A stretch of DNA of 64,000 bases. It comes from JAAYTY01 sp964569245. GTDB lineage: Bacteria; Fermentibacterota; Fermentibacteria; Fermentibacterales; Fermentibacteraceae. The notes below the pieces were generated by a model, which had not been told where the DNA came from, made no database searches, and saw nothing but the letters and a program-made list of their open reading frames with translations. Where the stretch lies: NCBI GenBank assembly GCA_964569245.1, contig CAZMTK010000001.1, positions 372,001 to 436,000 of the forward strand. The letters run 5' to 3'. Shown in pieces: positions 45,503-51,843 of the stretch (positions are counted from its first letter, which is position 1; each line of letters starts with the position of its first letter). The position numbers and the translations under genes are program-made.

Positions 45503-46861
45503 TCACTCCCCGAGCAGGACCAGCCTGCACGACGCGGACGCTCCGCCCTGTCTGATGGTGACGATGTAGAGGCCGGTCGTGCGGCTGGCAGGCTCGCCCC
45601 CGGGCCATGCCTTCTCGACCGATTCGCCGGCCGGGCAGGATGCGGTGAAGGAGTCGGCCAGCCGCCCCGATATGTCGTAGATCTCGATACTGATCGGGTT
45701 GCCGCTGCCCGAGGCCAGTCTGAGGATGGCGGAACCCCTCGCCGGATTCCTTTCGAGCGACACCCGGAGGCCGCCTGCGGCCCGGGCGGCGGGGTCGCCG
45801 GCTTCCGAATGCACCAGCGTGACGCTGTCCAGAATCGTCCCGTCCGGCCTGATCGCGCTCACGGTCATGACTCCCCCGTCAACCTGTGCCAGGCAGAACT
45901 CGTATGCGCTCTCCGAGAACGCAGTCCACCAGCCCCAGCCGGCGGGGCTCAGGGGGGCGCCCCCTCCCCCCGTGACTATGTAGACCACACCGTTCACAGG
46001 GATGCTGCGCTCGTAGCAGTGTTCGTGCCCGGTGAATACGATGTCCACGCCGTACTGCTCGAAGAGCGGGCACCAGGCCTGCTGGACGTCTCTCTGGCAG
46101 CCGTGGCTCCCCGAGGAATACGGAGGACGATGGAACGCCGCGATCATCCACTCGATTCCCGGATCGGCGGAGGCAGCTGCGAGGTCGTTCTCCAGCCAGC
46201 CCCTCTGCACTCCCCAGATGTCGGCCTCGGTGTCGAGGCAGATGAAGTGGCAGTTACCCCGGTCGAAGGAGAACCAGTCCTCTGCACCGGGAAGGACGAA
46301 CAGGGTGTCGAACGGCCAGAATGGTGCTTCGTGGTTGCCCTGGACGGGGCAGACGGGCCTGTCTGCAGCCAGGGTGCATTCCACTTCGAAGAACTTCTCC
46401 CAGTCGAGCGTGCTGTCTCCTGTCTCCACCAGGTCACCGACGTGCAGGAAGAACTCGAAGTCCTCGCCGGCCATCGCCTCGACCACAGCCCGGTGCGCTG
46501 CGAAGTCCGTCCGGGTGTCGCCGTAGGCGGCGAATGCGAAGGCACCGCCGGGCGATCCGGGGAAGGTGAAGCTCTTCATATCACCACCAGGGAGCACCCG
46601 GTAGAAGCAGCTCGATCCGGGCTCGATGCCAGTGGCAGGGAGATGGTGGAAGAAGCGGGGCGAAGCCTCCCACAAGGTGTCGGGCATTAGGGGAGAGGTG
46701 CCGTATGCCAGCCCGCAGAGAGCTTCCACGGATGTGTTCCAGTTCACCCAGACGCCAGGCTCCGATCCGCACCTGAGGGTGAGGTACGGGGCGGTGTCGA
46801 GCGGGCCGAAGGAGGCAGCCTGAGCCGCCAGAAGAGCTCCGAGGAGGGCGAGTGGGATCAA
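45503..46861 (-). CDS. Secreted purple acid phosphatase-like metallophosphoesterase with sorting domain
   Basis: A protein of about 452 residues. The signal sequence is 'IPLALLGALLAAQAAS'. An N-terminal FN3-like domain is followed by a calcineurin-type phosphoesterase with 'YGDTRTD', 'GDLVETGD', 'GNHEAPF', 'AAFHRPPYSS' and 'GHEHCYER', the five metal motifs of purple acid phosphatases. The C-terminus 'IEIYDISGRLADSF' and 'TTGLYIVTI' is a sorting-domain-like Ig fold. The start TTG 46861 has AGAGG 12 bases upstream and is uncertain. It hydrolyses phosphate esters outside the cell. Confidence 0.88.
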   Translation of the reverse strand: MIPLALLGALLAAQAASFGPLDTAPYLTLRCGSEPGVWVNWNTSVEALCGLAYGTSPLMPDTLWEASPRFFHHLPATGIEPGSSCFYRVLPGGDMKSFTFPGSPGGAFAFAAYGDTRTDFAAHRAVVEAMAGEDFEFFLHVGDLVETGDSTLDWEKFFEVECTLAADRPVCPVQGNHEAPFWPFDTLFVLPGAEDWFSFDRGNCHFICLDTEADIWGVQRGWLENDLAAASADPGIEWMIAAFHRPPYSSGSHGCQRDVQQAWCPLFEQYGVDIVFTGHEHCYERSIPVNGVVYIVTGGGGAPLSPAGWGWWTAFSESAYEFCLAQVDGGVMTVSAIRPDGTILDSVTLVHSEAGDPAARAAGGLRVSLERNPARGSAILRLASGSGNPISIEIYDISGRLADSFTASCPAGESVEKAWPGGEPASRTTGLYIVTIRQGGASASCRLVLLGE

Positions 46862-46877
46862 GCGACAGCCTATCCTC

Positions 46878-48008
46878 TCATAGGGCTGCCGCCCCCTCCA
46901 GCCCGAGGAGGTAGATCTTGGGGTAGTCGTCCGGGTTGTTGTCGATGGCGAGCATGCCCCTGGGAGTGATGCTGAAGCTGCACATGTCGAACACAGCGGG
47001 ATCGCTCGGAACCGCCACGAAGAGCAGGTCGCCCTCCGGCGACAGTACCCTGAAGTGGGCATGCGAAGTGATGCCCATCTCGAGCCAGATCCTTCCCTCG
47101 CCGTCGCAATGCACCGAGCGGACGATCGTCCTGTATTCATCCTCTATGGGCATGGCCCGCCCCTCGACCGATGCTGAGCCGTCGACCATGGTTATCATGA
47201 GGCCCATGGTCTCGCCCCGCTCCTCCTCGGGCCAGGGTATCCTCTTCCACTCCTCCTCGATGGTGAGGTTCTCCGTCCCGTCGGGAGCGAAGCGGCGGAC
47301 CAGCAGCAGGGAGTCGCTCTGCTCAGCCATGACCGCACTTCCGCCCGGCCCGGCGGCAATGGCGAAGCTGGGGCTGGAGGAATCCCGCCTGACCATCCCC
47401 TGACCCATGTCGAACGGGTACTCGAAGAAGACTGTTTCGGGCTCCGGGCCGAAGGAGTAGGAGCAGAAACGCAGAGCCCCCTGGATCTCCCCGCCTTCAT
47501 CGCCCGCGGGGGTCATGCTCATCGATATCGCGGCGAAGGAAGTGTCGCTGGTCCCCGCGAGGTCCATGGGCGGCGTGGGGAAGAAGCCGCGCACCTCCTC
47601 GCGGAGCTGCCCGTCGGGCCGGAAGACGGCGACCTTCCCCCCCACCAGGTCGGACACGACGATCGAGCCGTCGGGCAGGATGCACATCGCGCCAGGGATC
47701 TGGAACTCGCCCGGCGCCTCTCCCCGCCTCCCGAGCCTTGCGACCTCCTCCCCCTCCGGTGTGAAAACCTGGACGCAGCACCGGTTCATGTCCAGCACGG
47801 CGATGCGCCCGTCGGGCGTCCAGTCGGCCGACCTGAGCATGCCGAACATCAGTGACGAGTCGCCCATCTCGACACCGAGGGTGTCGATCACCGACAGGAT
47901 CAGAGTATCCACCCCGACTGCTTCTTCCTGCGAAGGTGAGGGAGCGCCGCACCCGGCAGCGAGAAGCGATGCCAGAACCTGAGCCGCGGTGTTCAGCCTG
48001 CATCTCAT
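46878..48008 (-). CDS. Six-bladed beta-propeller (NHL-like) lipoprotein
   Basis: A 376-residue lipoprotein (lipobox 'LAAGC'). Repeated strands such as 'GRIAVLDMNRCCVQVFTPEGEEVARLG' and 'GSIVVSDLVGGKVAVFRPDGQL' match the NHL/DUF4934-type propellers of Bacteroidetes. The ATG at 48008 has AGAGG 8 bases upstream. It probably binds a ligand or protein at the cell surface; no catalytic residues are evident. Confidence 0.8.
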   Translation of the reverse strand: MRCRLNTAAQVLASLLAAGCGAPSPSQEEAVGVDTLILSVIDTLGVEMGDSSLMFGMLRSADWTPDGRIAVLDMNRCCVQVFTPEGEEVARLGRRGEAPGEFQIPGAMCILPDGSIVVSDLVGGKVAVFRPDGQLREEVRGFFPTPPMDLAGTSDTSFAAISMSMTPAGDEGGEIQGALRFCSYSFGPEPETVFFEYPFDMGQGMVRRDSSSPSFAIAAGPGGSAVMAEQSDSLLLVRRFAPDGTENLTIEEEWKRIPWPEEERGETMGLMITMVDGSASVEGRAMPIEDEYRTIVRSVHCDGEGRIWLEMGITSHAHFRVLSPEGDLLFVAVPSDPAVFDMCSFSITPRGMLAIDNNPDDYPKIYLLGLEGAAAL

Positions 48009-48074
48009 GCTGTCATCCTCTCGCGGACGGTCACGCCGCCTCACTGCACCACTGATCCCGCAGCCTGCGAAGGC

Positions 48075-48281
48075 TCATGCCCTGTTCTCGGCAACCAGCC
48101 GCGCGAAGTGCTCGAACGACCTGTCGAAGGTCTTCTCGGCCTGCGGCGGGAAGCAGCACCCTGGAAGCTCCCTGTTCCGGAGATGATAGGAGATGCATCT
48201 GCAGCACTCGCCCTTCCTGCCGCACGGCTCGTAGGTGCAGGTGCAGGCGGCGGTGTTCCGCTCCCTCGTGCATTCGCCCAC
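48075..48281 (-). CDS. DUF6485-like Cys-rich small protein
   Basis: A 68-residue protein rich in Cys: 'CTRERNTAACTCTYEPCGRKGECCRC', then 'ELPGCCFPPQAEKTFDRSFEHFARLV'. This pattern is that of the DUF6485 family found in diverse anaerobes. The cysteines probably bind metal. It starts at GTG 48281. Function unknown. Confidence 0.8.
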   Translation of the reverse strand: MGECTRERNTAACTCTYEPCGRKGECCRCISYHLRNRELPGCCFPPQAEKTFDRSFEHFARLVAENRA

Positions 48282-48342
48282 TGGGCCCCCGTTCGTCCGC
48301 GGCGTTTCACGCCATCGATACAGCCGTGTCTGAGATCGAATT

Positions 48343-48969
48343 CTACTCGAACCTGACCGACTCCACGCCTGCGTATCCCGCCAGCATGGGGGCGAGGTTG
48401 TTCAGGCGTGCCAGTATCTCCTCCCTGCCGGGCAGCAGCCCCTGCTCCGCGGCCCAGCGGCTCGCGGTGGAGTCGAGCATTCCGAGGAGCTCCGCCTCCT
48501 GGTCCCGCCCCGTGACGATGTCGCTTATCACCTGCAGGCCGGACCTCTTGTCGAAGAATCGTATGGTCGAGAGGTCGGTGCTCAGGTCGAGGATCGAGGG
48601 GTCGGGCATCCTGATCGTGACGCAGCCGTCGGTGCGGATCACGGAGTCCTCCGAGAGAGCCTGGAAGTCGATCCCGTAGTAGATCCTGACGGTCGCCAGG
48701 AGCAGCCCCTCCCGGGAGCCGAGGATGGCGTCGTTCTCGTGTATCTCGACGCACGCCAGGGTAGTGACCCTGGTGGTGACCAGGAACATCAGCTCCTCGG
48801 TCCGGAGCACCTCGATCACGGACCTCTCGGTCCTCGTGCCGCCGAAGAGGCCTTCCAGAAGGCCGGCTCTTCCCAGAACGCCCGACAGGAGGATCCCGGC
48901 GGCGAATGACGCCAGCGCCAGTGCAACCGCGGCAGTGCGCCGGAGGAAGACCCGGGGACCGGTCAGCAC
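48343..48969 (-). CDS. DUF4230 membrane-anchored protein
   Basis: A 208-residue protein with one N-terminal transmembrane helix (about 10-32) and a DUF4230 domain: 'VIEVLRTEELMFLVTTRVTTLACVE' and 'IRMPDPSILDLSTDLSTIRFFD'. The GTG at 48969 follows GAGG by 8 bases and overlaps the 24-residue upstream frame. Family function is unknown. Confidence 0.78.
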   Translation of the reverse strand: MLTGPRVFLRRTAAVALALASFAAGILLSGVLGRAGLLEGLFGGTRTERSVIEVLRTEELMFLVTTRVTTLACVEIHENDAILGSREGLLLATVRIYYGIDFQALSEDSVIRTDGCVTIRMPDPSILDLSTDLSTIRFFDKRSGLQVISDIVTGRDQEAELLGMLDSTASRWAAEQGLLPGREEILARLNNLAPMLAGYAGVESVRFE

Positions 48970-49037
48970 GACACGAACCTCAGGAGCAGGTAGACGACGA
49001 TCAGGATGACGATGGCACCGATCACTATCCTGGCCAT
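48963..49037 (-). CDS. 24-residue single-helix membrane peptide
   Basis: ATG 49037 to TGA 48963 encodes MARIVIGAIVILIVVYLL and six more residues, almost entirely one hydrophobic helix. GGAGGG lies 10 bases upstream. Its end overlaps the DUF4230 start, the coupling seen throughout this window. It could be a small membrane partner of DUF4230, or just a leader frame. Confidence 0.45.
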   Translation of the reverse strand: MARIVIGAIVILIVVYLLLRFVSC

Positions 49038-49121
49038 TGCGCACACTCCCTCCGGCCGGTGCATCGGCGCCGAGCCGGCATTCGCGGCAGCAATATGATG
49101 CCGAACCCGGACGCAGATGGA

Positions 49122-49145
49122 GAGAGCCCCCGGAGGGGGGCTCTC
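49122..49145 (-). terminator. Terminator of the 49.2-49.9 kb propeller gene
   Basis: A 10-bp stem (GAGAGCCCCC with GGGGGCTCTC) around a 4-base loop, 20 bases after the stop codon on the minus strand. The U-tract is short. Confidence 0.65.
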
Positions 49146-49164
49146 ATGAGATCGCTCGCAAGAC

Positions 49165-49908
49165 CTAGAGCGCGCAGAAGGCGGTCGTGCCGTCCCACGA
49201 AGAGCCGAGGCTCTCGTAGGAGCCGTCGTCGGGGTCGGTCTTCCAGAGGGAGCCTTCCCAGATGCAGTAGACGTAGCCGCCTGCCACTGCCAGCTCGGTC
49301 GTGCCTTCGTAGCCGCCGCCGAGGCTGGCGTAGTCGCCGGAATAGGGGTCCACCCAGTACAGGACGTCTCCCTGTATCACGTACAGGTCGTCACCGCCGC
49401 CCGCCATCGCCGTGGTCCCGGCATAGGACGAGGGAAGTGCGGTGTAGTTGCCGGTGATCGGGTCTGTCCTGTAGAGAACGTCGTTCTGGATCACCATGAG
49501 CGCGTTTCCGGCCCAGGCGAGAAACTGGGTTCCGTCGTACTCGCCGGGGATGGCCTCCCATCCCCCGTCGGCAGGGTTTATCCGGTAGATGGCGCCGTTC
49601 TGGTATGCGTAGAGCTTGCCTCCACCCGCCGTGAGGGCGGTGGTTCCGCTCCATGTGTCGGATAGCTGGGTCCACTCTCCGGTGGCGGCATTGATCTTGT
49701 AGAGGATGTCGCCCTGTATCGCGAACAGGTTCGACCCGCAGGCCGTCATCAGCTCCGTGCCCGACCAGGTGTCCGACAAGCTCTGCCATTCGCCGGTGAA
49801 GGGGTCGGCCTTGTAGAGAACGTCACCCTGGATCGCATAGAGCCAGGCGGCCGAGACGGGCAGCGAGCAGACGGCGAGGATTGCGAGCAATGCGAGATTC
49901 GATCTCAT
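49165..49908 (-). CDS. Secreted six-repeat beta-propeller protein
   Basis: A 247-residue protein with signal peptide (ALLAILAVCSLPVSA). Six repeats of about 38 residues follow, each like 'LYAIQGDVLYKADPFTGEW' then 'SGTTALTAGGGK'. They probably close into one propeller. The ATG at 49908 follows GAAGGAG by 8 bases. Repeats are nearly regular, so they may have expanded recently. Ligand unknown. Confidence 0.8.
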   Translation of the reverse strand: MRSNLALLAILAVCSLPVSAAWLYAIQGDVLYKADPFTGEWQSLSDTWSGTELMTACGSNLFAIQGDILYKINAATGEWTQLSDTWSGTTALTAGGGKLYAYQNGAIYRINPADGGWEAIPGEYDGTQFLAWAGNALMVIQNDVLYRTDPITGNYTALPSSYAGTTAMAGGGDDLYVIQGDVLYWVDPYSGDYASLGGGYEGTTELAVAGGYVYCIWEGSLWKTDPDDGSYESLGSSWDGTTAFCAL

Positions 49909-49995
49909 GGACTGCACTCCTTCCATTTCATCCTTTCGGAACCCCTTCGGCGGGGATTCTATCAAGCCCGGGACGGGCAGGCAATGGACCTGCGA

Positions 49996-50607
49996 CTATC
50001 TGAACGAGGCCTTTATCCATCCGAAGCTTCCTGTTTCGAGCCCGCCCTGCGAGCAGTACAGCACCAGATGGGGAATGTCCGTGCAGAGGTATCCCCTCTC
50101 CGGGTCGGGGCCGTAGCCGAGAAGGCCGCGGTTCTCACCGGTGTCCCAGTGCCAGGTGAAGAAGCCCGGCTGGGCAGTCGTGTGCACCACCTCGATCAGG
50201 AGGTCGGTGCCGGCCCTGTATTCGAAGGTCGTTTCCAGCTCTATCTCCACCCAGCCCTCCGGCTCGGCGAGCCACAGGGAATCCTCCTGGAAGACCGTGA
50301 CCGAGGTCCCGGGAACGAAGTTCCGATCGAACACGTCTCCGAGCACAGGGCCTGCAGCCTCTCCCATCCTCACTTCCACGCCTTCGAAGAGTGAACTGTG
50401 CGGGTAGGACCCCGAGCGATGCCAGGATATCCCCGTGATGACGGTGCTGCCTCCCATCTCCTGCGCCTGTGCCACCGCCTGGTAGCGCAGGGACTGGATT
50501 CATCCGCACCAGGGCTCGTCGCCCGGAAGCCCGTCCCACCCTATCTCAAGGGCCGTCGAAGACGCCCCTGATGCGAGCACGAGCATGAAAGCCGCTATCT
50601 GATGCAT
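49996..50607 (-). CDS. Secreted protein with in-frame TGA (codon 36), paralog of the 45 kb gene
   Basis: From ATG 50607 (AGAGG 7 bases upstream) the frame encodes a signal peptide (MHQIAAFMLVLASGASSTA), then 'GDEPWCG', a TGA at 50502-50500, and 'IQSLRYQAVAQ' on to a stop at 49996, 203 residues if read through. The rest resembles the 45 kb paralog ('ITGISWHR', 'LEPEGWVEIELET'-like strands). In both genes the TGA is four codons before LRYQ and just after a Cys. The mRNA after this TGA can form a CCTGCGC/GCGCAGG stem enclosing ACC-AGGC-GGU, 8 bases downstream. Alternatives are separate short genes or two independent mutations. Confidence 0.65.
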
Positions 50608-50780
50608 GGGCTCGCCTCTCCTCGAAGTGATATCATAGCACGGATCCGCGATCGAGACACAGGATCGTTCATCATTGCCATCCAATAAGTTGAGATCGAG
50701 GGCCGCCATGCTTATGAGAGCGGTGATATGGCTGCGCAGACCCGGCTGCGAGGCTCTTTCCCATGCTGTCCGCCGGCTTC

Positions 50781-50809
50781 TTGTTGCGTTCCGGTGAGGA
50801 CACTATAAT
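50781..50809 (+). promoter_or_regulatory. Strong sigma-70-type promoter of the RRM gene
   Basis: TTGTTG at 50781-50786 and a perfect TATAAT at 50804-50809, with a 17-base spacer. Transcription would begin near 50816, giving a leader of about 200 bases. Confidence 0.8.
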
Positions 50810-50815
50810 ATCGGC

Positions 50816-51019
50816 GTTTGCATCAGTTGAACTTGTGCTGGGCCAGGTCAGATCCTCCGACTGTGTCGCGTGAAGACTCCCCATCCAAAGGAAACTGATT
50901 CAAGCTGTTCGGCCTCATCGGCCGGCCGTGCCGGCACAAGCCGGCGGAGTGCCCGGGAAACCGGGCGGCGGGCTGAAAAGCCCGATGGATCCGGGTTATC
51001 CCCGGGAGAAGGAGTGTCT
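50816..51019 (+). ncRNA. Long structured 5' leader of the RRM gene
   Basis: About 204 bases lie between the promoter and the GTG start, without a credible gene. At least four hairpins can form. These are GCCGGC-ACAA-GCCGGC near 50930, GCCCGG-GAAA-CCGGGC at 50951-50966, CGGGCT-GAAA-AGCCCG at 50969-50984, and CCGGG/CCCGG near the start codon. Two have GAAA tetraloops. It does not match a riboswitch class I know. A thermosensor or autoregulatory site for the RNA-binding protein is plausible. Confidence 0.55.
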
Positions 51020-51277
51020 GTGAGCAACAAGCTGTTTGTCGGCGGTCTGGCGTGGGCAACGAACGACGAGTCGCTGCGCAGGGCGTTCTCGGCCCATGGT
51101 GAGGTCTCGGAGGCCCGCGTGGTCACCGACCGCGACACCGGCAGGTCCCGCGGTTTCGGTTTCGTCACCTTCGCTGATGAGGAGGCGGCCAAGGTCGCGA
51201 AGACAGCGATGGACAACGCAGTCCTCGACGGACGCAACATCCGCGTCGACTTCGCCACCGAGAAGCCCCGCCGCTAG
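51020..51277 (+). CDS. RNA-binding protein with one RRM domain
   Basis: An 85-residue single RRM. RNP2 is 'LFVGGL' and RNP1 is 'RGFGFVTF', both with their aromatic residues. This is the glycine-poor form of the small bacterial RRM proteins that are often cold induced. The GTG at 51020 has AAGGAG 5 bases upstream. A long leader and a dedicated terminator show it is transcribed alone. Confidence 0.95.
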   Translation: MSNKLFVGGLAWATNDESLRRAFSAHGEVSEARVVTDRDTGRSRGFGFVTFADEEAAKVAKTAMDNAVLDGRNIRVDFATEKPRR

Positions 51278-51297
51278 GCTCGGCAGGTAGATGAGGA

Positions 51298-51326
51298 GGG
51301 GCGGCCGCGAGGCCGCCCCTTCCATT
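51298..51326 (+). terminator. Rho-independent terminator after the RRM gene
   Basis: A perfect 9-bp stem (GGGGCGGCC/GGCCGCCCC) with a GCGA tetraloop, followed by TTCCATTT. Confidence 0.8.
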
Positions 51327-51409
51327 TGTCCTCGAAACAGGCGGAGGATTGGAACTCTCGGGAGGATTGCTGCGTTGTTGATCATGATATCGATACGGGA
51401 GGTCGGGAT

Positions 51410-51709
51410 ATGATGTTCGACAATGATGACGCCCTGACGGACTTCTGCGCGGCCAACATGGCCGCGATGATGCCTTATTGAGTCAGCAGGATGCTCCCGA
51501 GGGTTCCTCGGGAACTGAGAATCTCCTTCGCGAAGAATCTCTGCGGAGTCCTGGCGGCAGACGTGCTCTCCGACCTCGCACCAGAGGAGTACGACGCGGC
51601 ACTGGAGTCGATAATGAAGGTGTTCGCAGAGTACAGGCCCGTCGAGGCTCCAGAGCCGGCGCCGGGAGACTCCGAACGCGAGGCTGCGCCGCAGCCTGCA
51701 TCCTGTTGA
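51410..51709 (+). CDS. Small protein with in-frame TGA (codon 24), third recoding candidate
   Basis: ATG 51410 follows GGGAGG by 7 bases. The frame reads MMFDNDDALTDFCAANMAAMM, then PY, TGA (51479-51481), VSRMLPRVPRELRISFAKNLC, and on through 'DLAPEEYDAALESIMKVFAEY' to TGA at 51709, 99 residues if read through. The halves have similar composition and codon use. A perfect hairpin follows the TGA. A second start at 51491 (ATG) has no spaced ribosome site. I do not recognise the family. It could instead be a 23-residue leader peptide plus a 72-residue gene. Confidence 0.5.
51495..51513 (+). promoter_or_regulatory. SECIS-like hairpin downstream of in-frame TGA
   Basis: TCCCGAGG and CCTCGGGA form a perfect 8-bp stem with loop GTT. 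It starts 13 bases after the TGA, and the loop is 21 bases after it. Bacterial SECIS elements have a loop about 16-37 bases after UGA with a G in the first two loop positions, which this meets. It could also be a chance hairpin in coding sequence. Confidence 0.4.
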
Positions 51710-51843
51710 GGGCGATAGAAGGCCTGGGGCAGGCCTGAGCTTCCTTTCCATCCGGTTCCGGTTCGTTATCTTCCATTGTCATGCTTCATCCCCGGCCCGA
51801 AGGCAGGGCTGCGGTACGGGGCCCGATCAGCGAGGAGGAACCG

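Noticed and set aside
44793..51709. TGA reassigned to Trp or Gly throughout the genome
   Set aside because: TGA ends many recognisable genes at their expected length (mutS, galK, rhaA, rhaB and others) and forms the stop in ATGA overlaps, so it must act as a stop there.
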